A DNA stretch of 8,989 bases from Oxalobacteraceae bacterium (GTDB lineage Bacteria; Pseudomonadota; Gammaproteobacteria; Burkholderiales; Burkholderiaceae_D), in contig CANFGA010000095.1 of assembly GCA_947446335.1 (NCBI GenBank), positions 1 to 8,989 of the forward strand, in the 5' to 3' direction. Below the pieces are notes generated by a model that was not told the DNA's origin, did not search any database, and saw only the letters and a list, made by a program, of their open reading frames with translations. Positions 5,800-8,989 of the stretch are shown one piece after another. The position numbers and the translations under genes were made by a program. Numbering within the stretch: position 1 is the stretch's first letter; the number at the start of each line of letters is the position of its first letter.

Positions 5800-6696
5800 T
5801 TATGCCTTCGCTTCGCCGCCCAGCGCTTCGACCAGGTCGGTCATCAACTTGTTCAATTCGCCGGTCATCAGCATCAGGTCGCCGTCGAAACGCTCTTCGT
5901 CGTTCTTGGTGCTCGATTCAGTTTCCTTGATCACGTCGAGCGGCTTGATGCCCTTGATCGCCAGCGACTCGGTCAGCACGAATGAAATCTTGCTATCCCA
6001 TGTCATCGCCAGACGCGTGCATTGCTTGCCGGCGGCGATGTGGCGGCGTACGTCGTCCGCTTCCAGCGTGTGGTTCACGTAGCGCACGGTGGCCTTGCTT
6101 TCGCCGGTGGCGCGCAATTCGGTATTCATGTCGACCGTGAAGCCGCTGGGCGCATCGTCCGCTTGCAGCCATTCGGTCATCACCGCGACCGGCGAGCGCT
6201 GCACCCGCAAGCTTTCCAGCGGCAACTTGTCAACCGCTTTCAGCAGCAATTTGATCACTTCATCTGCCTTGCCCGGGCTGGCCGCATCGATTACCAGCCA
6301 GCCATTGACCGGATCGATCCAGGTCCAGACATTGCTGCGGATCGAAAATGCGCGCGGCAGCAATTCATCGGCGACGCGCTCCTTCAATTCCTTCATCGCC
6401 TTCTTGCCCAGGCCAAAACCCTGGGCTTCTTCCATGTCGGCGGCCCTGGCCTTGGCCACCTGATTGATCACCGACGCCGGCAACAGTTTCTTTTCAGTGC
6501 CGAGCAAGATCAGCATCTGGCCGTTGACAGTGTGCACCAGTTGACCATTGTTGCGCGGCGAATCCCAGCCCTGGCGCAGCAAATCCATGCTGGTGCACGG
6601 CACGAAGGAATAAGGCGCTAGCGCCGCTTCCAGTTGTTCCGCAGTGAACGCCCAGGGCGCAGGCAGGCGGTAAATCTGAAGGTTCTTGAACCACAT
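5800..6696 (-). CDS. rdgC: Recombination-associated protein RdgC
   Basis: A 298-residue nucleoid-associated, ring-forming DNA-binding protein; the E. coli protein (303 residues) binds double-stranded DNA without sequence specificity and restrains RecA. Family marks are the N-terminus MWFKNLQIYRL, LLPRAFS (112-118), the WIDPVNGWLVIDAAS block (126-140), MTEWL (173-177), and the C-terminal run ERFDGDLMLMTGEL (268-281) leading to ALGGEA. Length and ends agree with the family, so the gene is complete. The start ATG (6696-6694) has AAGG about 10 nt upstream as a modest Shine-Dalgarno. It lies 36 bp behind dinB on the same strand with no terminator-like hairpin between, so co-transcription from the LexA-controlled dinB promoter is plausible. 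It is convergent with the PepSY gene. Confidence 0.96.
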   Translation of the reverse strand: MWFKNLQIYRLPAPWAFTAEQLEAALAPYSFVPCTSMDLLRQGWDSPRNNGQLVHTVNGQMLILLGTEKKLLPASVINQVAKARAADMEEAQGFGLGKKAMKELKERVADELLPRAFSIRSNVWTWIDPVNGWLVIDAASPGKADEVIKLLLKAVDKLPLESLRVQRSPVAVMTEWLQADDAPSGFTVDMNTELRATGESKATVRYVNHTLEADDVRRHIAAGKQCTRLAMTWDSKISFVLTESLAIKGIKPLDVIKETESSTKNDEERFDGDLMLMTGELNKLMTDLVEALGGEAKA

Positions 6697-6732
6697 GTTG
6701 TCGTGCCTTGTCAGTTTGGGGGGATCGTCATT

Positions 6733-7857
6733 TTACACGCTCGCGCGCTCGTTTTCATCGAGGAACAGGCTGCGCTGCGCCGGATTGTCTGGCAGATTGG
6801 ACCGTGCATTGTTCAGCGGCCCCAGACGCACGCCCAGGCCGATCAGGCGCAGCGGCTGGCGCCCACGCTCGAAACCGCGCTCCAGCAATTGCTGAAACAG
6901 CGCCAGTTGCGGCTTTGATCCCGCCATTTCGACCGTGGTGTGCTGAAAATTGGCGAAACGGATCTTCACTTGCAAACTGTGCACGCCAGGCCCTGCACCG
7001 GCACGCGCGATGCGTGCAGTCAAGCTCTCGAACAAGGCTGGCAGCAGCGCCAGCGCACTGTTCAAATCGGGCACGTCGGGCGTGTAAGAAATTTCGACGC
7101 TGACCGATTTGCGCTGCTGCACGTTCGATACCGGACGCGCATCGATGCCACGACATAACTGGTACAAGCGGGCACCGAAGGCGCCAAAATGATGCTCCAG
7201 CGCGCCCAGAGTCCAGCTGCGCAAATCGCCGCAGGTGCGCGCACCCAGGTCATTGAGCCGGGCCCCGGTAACCTTGCCCACGCCGTGCAACTTGCCCACC
7301 GGCAGCGCGGCGACGAACGCATCGACCTCGCCTGGGCGCACCAGAAACCAGCCATCGGGCTTGTTCCAGTCGCTGGCGATCTTGGCCACGAACTTGTTGG
7401 GGGCAATTCCGGCCGAGGCCGTGATGCCGACATCGGCTTCGATGCGGGCCCGGATCTCGTGCGCCATCAGCGTGGCGCTGCCCTTGCAGTGGGTTGCCTC
7501 GGAGACATCGAGATAGGCTTCATCGAGCGACAGCGGCTCGACCAGATCGGTGTAATCGCGATAGATGGCCAGGATCTGGCGCGATGCCACGCGGTATTTT
7601 TCCATGTCGGGTGGCAGCAGCACCAGAGCCGGGCAAATTTTGAGCGCCTGCGCGGTCGGCATCGCCGAATGCACGCCGAAGCGGCGCGCCGCGTAATTGC
7701 AGGTGGCGATGACGCCGCGCTGCGCGGCACTGCCGCCTACGGCCACCGCAAGGTTGCGCAACGCAGGATCGTCGCGCATTTCGACGGCGGCATAAAAACA
7801 ATCGCAATCGCAATGGATGATCTTTCGAAGCGGAATCTTCAAGCGCCAGCACCTCAT
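6733..7857 (-). CDS. dinB: DNA polymerase IV (Y-family translesion polymerase)
   Basis: A 374-residue error-prone polymerase for translesion synthesis. The palm metal ligands are seen as D17 in HCDCDCFYAAVE and D112-E113 in SLDEAYLDV. Y22 occupies the steric-gate position (F13 in E. coli). YAARRFGVHSAMP (55-67) is the usual fingers motif. A helix-hairpin-helix-like stretch LHGVGKVTGARL lies at 190-201, followed by the little-finger domain from about 245. Near the C-terminus QRSLFL (361-366) fits the beta-clamp-binding consensus QxSLF. The N-terminus from ATG 7857 carries nine residues before the family's usual start at RKIIH. TTG at 7842 has a better-placed Shine-Dalgarno (GAGGTG, 7-nt spacer) and may be the true start. 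A LexA box is just upstream; rdgC follows 36 bp downstream. Confidence 0.96.
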   Translation of the reverse strand: MRCWRLKIPLRKIIHCDCDCFYAAVEMRDDPALRNLAVAVGGSAAQRGVIATCNYAARRFGVHSAMPTAQALKICPALVLLPPDMEKYRVASRQILAIYRDYTDLVEPLSLDEAYLDVSEATHCKGSATLMAHEIRARIEADVGITASAGIAPNKFVAKIASDWNKPDGWFLVRPGEVDAFVAALPVGKLHGVGKVTGARLNDLGARTCGDLRSWTLGALEHHFGAFGARLYQLCRGIDARPVSNVQQRKSVSVEISYTPDVPDLNSALALLPALFESLTARIARAGAGPGVHSLQVKIRFANFQHTTVEMAGSKPQLALFQQLLERGFERGRQPLRLIGLGVRLGPLNNARSNLPDNPAQRSLFLDENERASV

Positions 7858-7884
7858 GCACTGTGCCCTGACTGGGCGACGGTA

Positions 7885-7900
7885 CTGTGATTATATACAG
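7885..7900 (-). promoter_or_regulatory. LexA (SOS) box overlapping the dinB promoter
   Basis: The sequence CTGTGATTATATACAG is the canonical CTG-N10-CAG operator with an AT-rich centre, flanked by TA on the left as in TACTGT. On the dinB strand it contains a perfect -10 hexamer TATAAT (7895-7890), 32 bp upstream of ATG 7857, so LexA binding would block the promoter. A convincing -35 is not visible. This predicts DNA-damage induction of dinB and possibly of rdgC. The divergent lipoprotein gene starts 134 bp away, so control of it is less likely. Confidence 0.85.
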
Positions 7901-7949
7901 CATTCAAATCGAGCGGCGGATTGAATTTCATCCTGCCACGGCGCATCTT

Positions 7950-7965
7950 ATTTCTTTAAAGAAAT
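7950..7965. promoter_or_regulatory. Perfect 16-bp palindrome in the lipoprotein upstream region
   Basis: ATTTCTTTAAAGAAAT is fully self-complementary and AT-rich, located 68 bp before the ice-binding lipoprotein start. Its size and symmetry suit a dimeric regulator. Nearby hexamers (TTTAAA at 7955-7960 and TATAGA at 7977-7982, 16-bp spacer) could form a weak promoter that it overlaps. The regulator is unknown. Confidence 0.35.
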
Positions 7966-7981
7966 TAATATTGCCCTATAG

Positions 7982-8001
7982 AATCTTATTGAGGTAAGAT
8001 T
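7982..8001 (+). repeat. Perfect 7-bp inverted repeat (AATCTTA / TAAGATT) in the lipoprotein leader
   Basis: The arms AATCTTA (7982-7988) and TAAGATT (7995-8001) flank the loop TTGAGG. It ends 32 bp before the ATG at 8034 and may be an operator half-site pair or a weak 5'-leader hairpin. Too AT-rich and not followed by a T-tract, so not a terminator. Confidence 0.35.
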
Positions 8002-8033
8002 GCAGCACCATTTTGTCGACAATAGAGGAAAGA

Positions 8034-8989
8034 ATGAACCAAGATCAACGCTGTTACGGGACGAAAGTTTGGCTGACCAGTTTGCTGATGGGTACCTTGC
8101 TGGCTGCATGCGGCGGTAGCGGCACCGATTCCGGCACAAAAACGCTGGCCACGATAGGCAGCAGCACGTCGGCATCTGCGCCGACCCGGCTCTCGTTCAG
8201 CCCAAGCGATGGCGCTACCAATGTGTCGACCAGCACCAACGCCAGCAATAACGTCATCACCGGCACCGTGCTCAAGGCTCGCTTCAGCGAGGCGATGGAT
8301 GCATCGACGCTGAACTCGGCGCCGGCCGGCAGCGCGTCCACATTCATGCTCAAGGATGGCGCCGGCAACGACGTGCCCGGCACGGTCACGCTCAATGTCA
8401 CCAACACGGTCGTCAGCTTCACGCCGAGCAGCAATGCGCTGATCCCGAACACACGCTATACGGCCACGATCAGCACCGCCGCCAAGAGCGCTCGCGGCAC
8501 GGCGCTCGAGGCTGCGCTGGCATGGAGCTTCACGACCAGCACCCGCCCTTACACGGCCCAGGCACCAGTCGAGCTCGGCACTGCCGGCAATTTCGTGATC
8601 CTGGCCAAGTCCGGCATTTCCACGGTGCCCAATTCGATCTTGACCGGCGACATCGGCGTGAGCCCGATCGCCGGCACGGCCTTCACCGGATTCTCGGAGA
8701 CGACCGATGCCTCGAATGCTTTTGCAAGCTCGACCCAGGTGATCGGCAAGATGTATGCAGCCGACTATGCGACGCCGACGCCAAGCACGATGACGGTTGC
8801 CATCGGCGACCTGGAAATCGCCTACCGCGATGCGGCCGGACGCAACTTGCCTGACTTTACCGAGCTGGGCAACGGCCATATCGGCGGCTTGACGCTCGCT
8901 CCCGGTCTGTACCAATGGGGCACCGATGTCTCGATCGCGACCGATGTGACACTGACGGGCAGCGCGGACGATGTCTGGATCTTCCAGAT
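8034..8989 (+). CDS. Ice-binding-family (DUF3494) lipoprotein with Ig-like domain, N-terminal part (cut by window edge)
   Basis: 318 residues are present; the frame is open to the right edge. Residues 1-26 are a lipoprotein signal peptide, with hydrophobic VWLTSLLMGTLLAAC, lipobox LAAC, and Cys26 followed by Gly27. A Ser/Thr/Gly-rich linker spans about 27-50. Residues 51-168 (LSFSPSDGATNV...FSEAMDASTL...NTRYTATIS...WSFTT) have the pattern of a bacterial Ig-like Big_5 domain. From about 178 the sequence is DUF3494: VELGTAGNFVILAKSGIS, LTGDIGVSP, GKMYAADYATPTP, LTLAPGLYQWG, DDVWIFQ. That domain is a beta-solenoid that in characterised proteins binds ice, although many members are untested adhesin-like surface proteins. 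The start ATG has a good Shine-Dalgarno (GAGGAA, 8025-8030). The product is expected to be membrane-anchored. The C-terminus lies outside the window. Confidence 0.93.
   Translation, partial: MNQDQRCYGTKVWLTSLLMGTLLAACGGSGTDSGTKTLATIGSSTSASAPTRLSFSPSDGATNVSTSTNASNNVITGTVLKARFSEAMDASTLNSAPAGSASTFMLKDGAGNDVPGTVTLNVTNTVVSFTPSSNALIPNTRYTATISTAAKSARGTALEAALAWSFTTSTRPYTAQAPVELGTAGNFVILAKSGISTVPNSILTGDIGVSPIAGTAFTGFSETTDASNAFASSTQVIGKMYAADYATPTPSTMTVAIGDLEIAYRDAAGRNLPDFTELGNGHIGGLTLAPGLYQWGTDVSIATDVTLTGSADDVWIFQ

Noticed and set aside
7986..8915. Minus-strand open frame of 309 codons opposite the ice-binding lipoprotein gene
   Set aside because: The plus frame has a Shine-Dalgarno, lipobox and DUF3494 motifs. 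The minus frame is Arg/Ala/Gly-rich without any motif.

Overview
The window looks like chromosomal DNA of a beta-proteobacterium of the Burkholderiales, most likely the Oxalobacteraceae (Massilia / Janthinobacterium / Duganella type). This is inferred from the GC-rich coding style and from family resemblance of the proteins (GTP-dependent PEP carboxykinase, DinB, RdgC, a DUF2946/TonB-receptor remnant, a PepSY membrane protein). No database search was possible. An ice-binding-family (DUF3494) lipoprotein at the right edge would fit a cold or soil/water lifestyle.

Layout from left to right. Bases 1-1043 (minus) hold the N-terminal 347 residues of PEP carboxykinase (pckG), cut by the window edge. 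A 290-bp divergent intergenic region separates it from a complete D-2-hydroxyacid dehydrogenase (1334-2335, plus). That gene meets tail-to-tail, with one base between the stop codons, a tryptophan-rich protein of unknown function on the minus strand (2337-3092). A small single-domain asparaginase-like protein follows (3248-3736, plus).

Bases 3737-4585 contain no intact gene but are not empty. They hold a promoter-like region with a dyad, the 5' part of a DUF2946 gene, and two out-of-frame scraps of a TonB-dependent receptor whose C-terminal barrel end is still recognisable. I read this as a decayed metal- or siderophore-uptake operon. Just downstream, preceded by a good Fur-box-like sequence, is an intact four-helix PepSY protein (4622-5770, plus), the usual inner-membrane partner of such receptors.

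The right third is a DNA-repair pair on the minus strand: dinB (Pol IV, 7857-6733) and then rdgC (6696-5800), 36 bp apart with no visible terminator. A canonical LexA/SOS box (CTG-N10-CAG, 7885-7900) overlaps a TATAAT just upstream of dinB, so both genes may be induced by DNA damage. Divergently, an AT-rich leader with two perfect inverted repeats precedes the ice-binding lipoprotein gene (from 8034, plus), which runs off the right edge.

I found no CRISPR array, tRNA, rRNA, insertion sequence, phage module or defence system. Most of the window is ordinary chromosome. The points worth a second look are the receptor graveyard beside a surviving Fur-linked PepSY gene, the SOS box commanding a dinB-rdgC pair, the single-domain asparaginase with an apparent Lys-to-Arg change at a catalytic position, the unrecognised Trp-rich protein, and the dyad-rich control region of the ice-binding lipoprotein.
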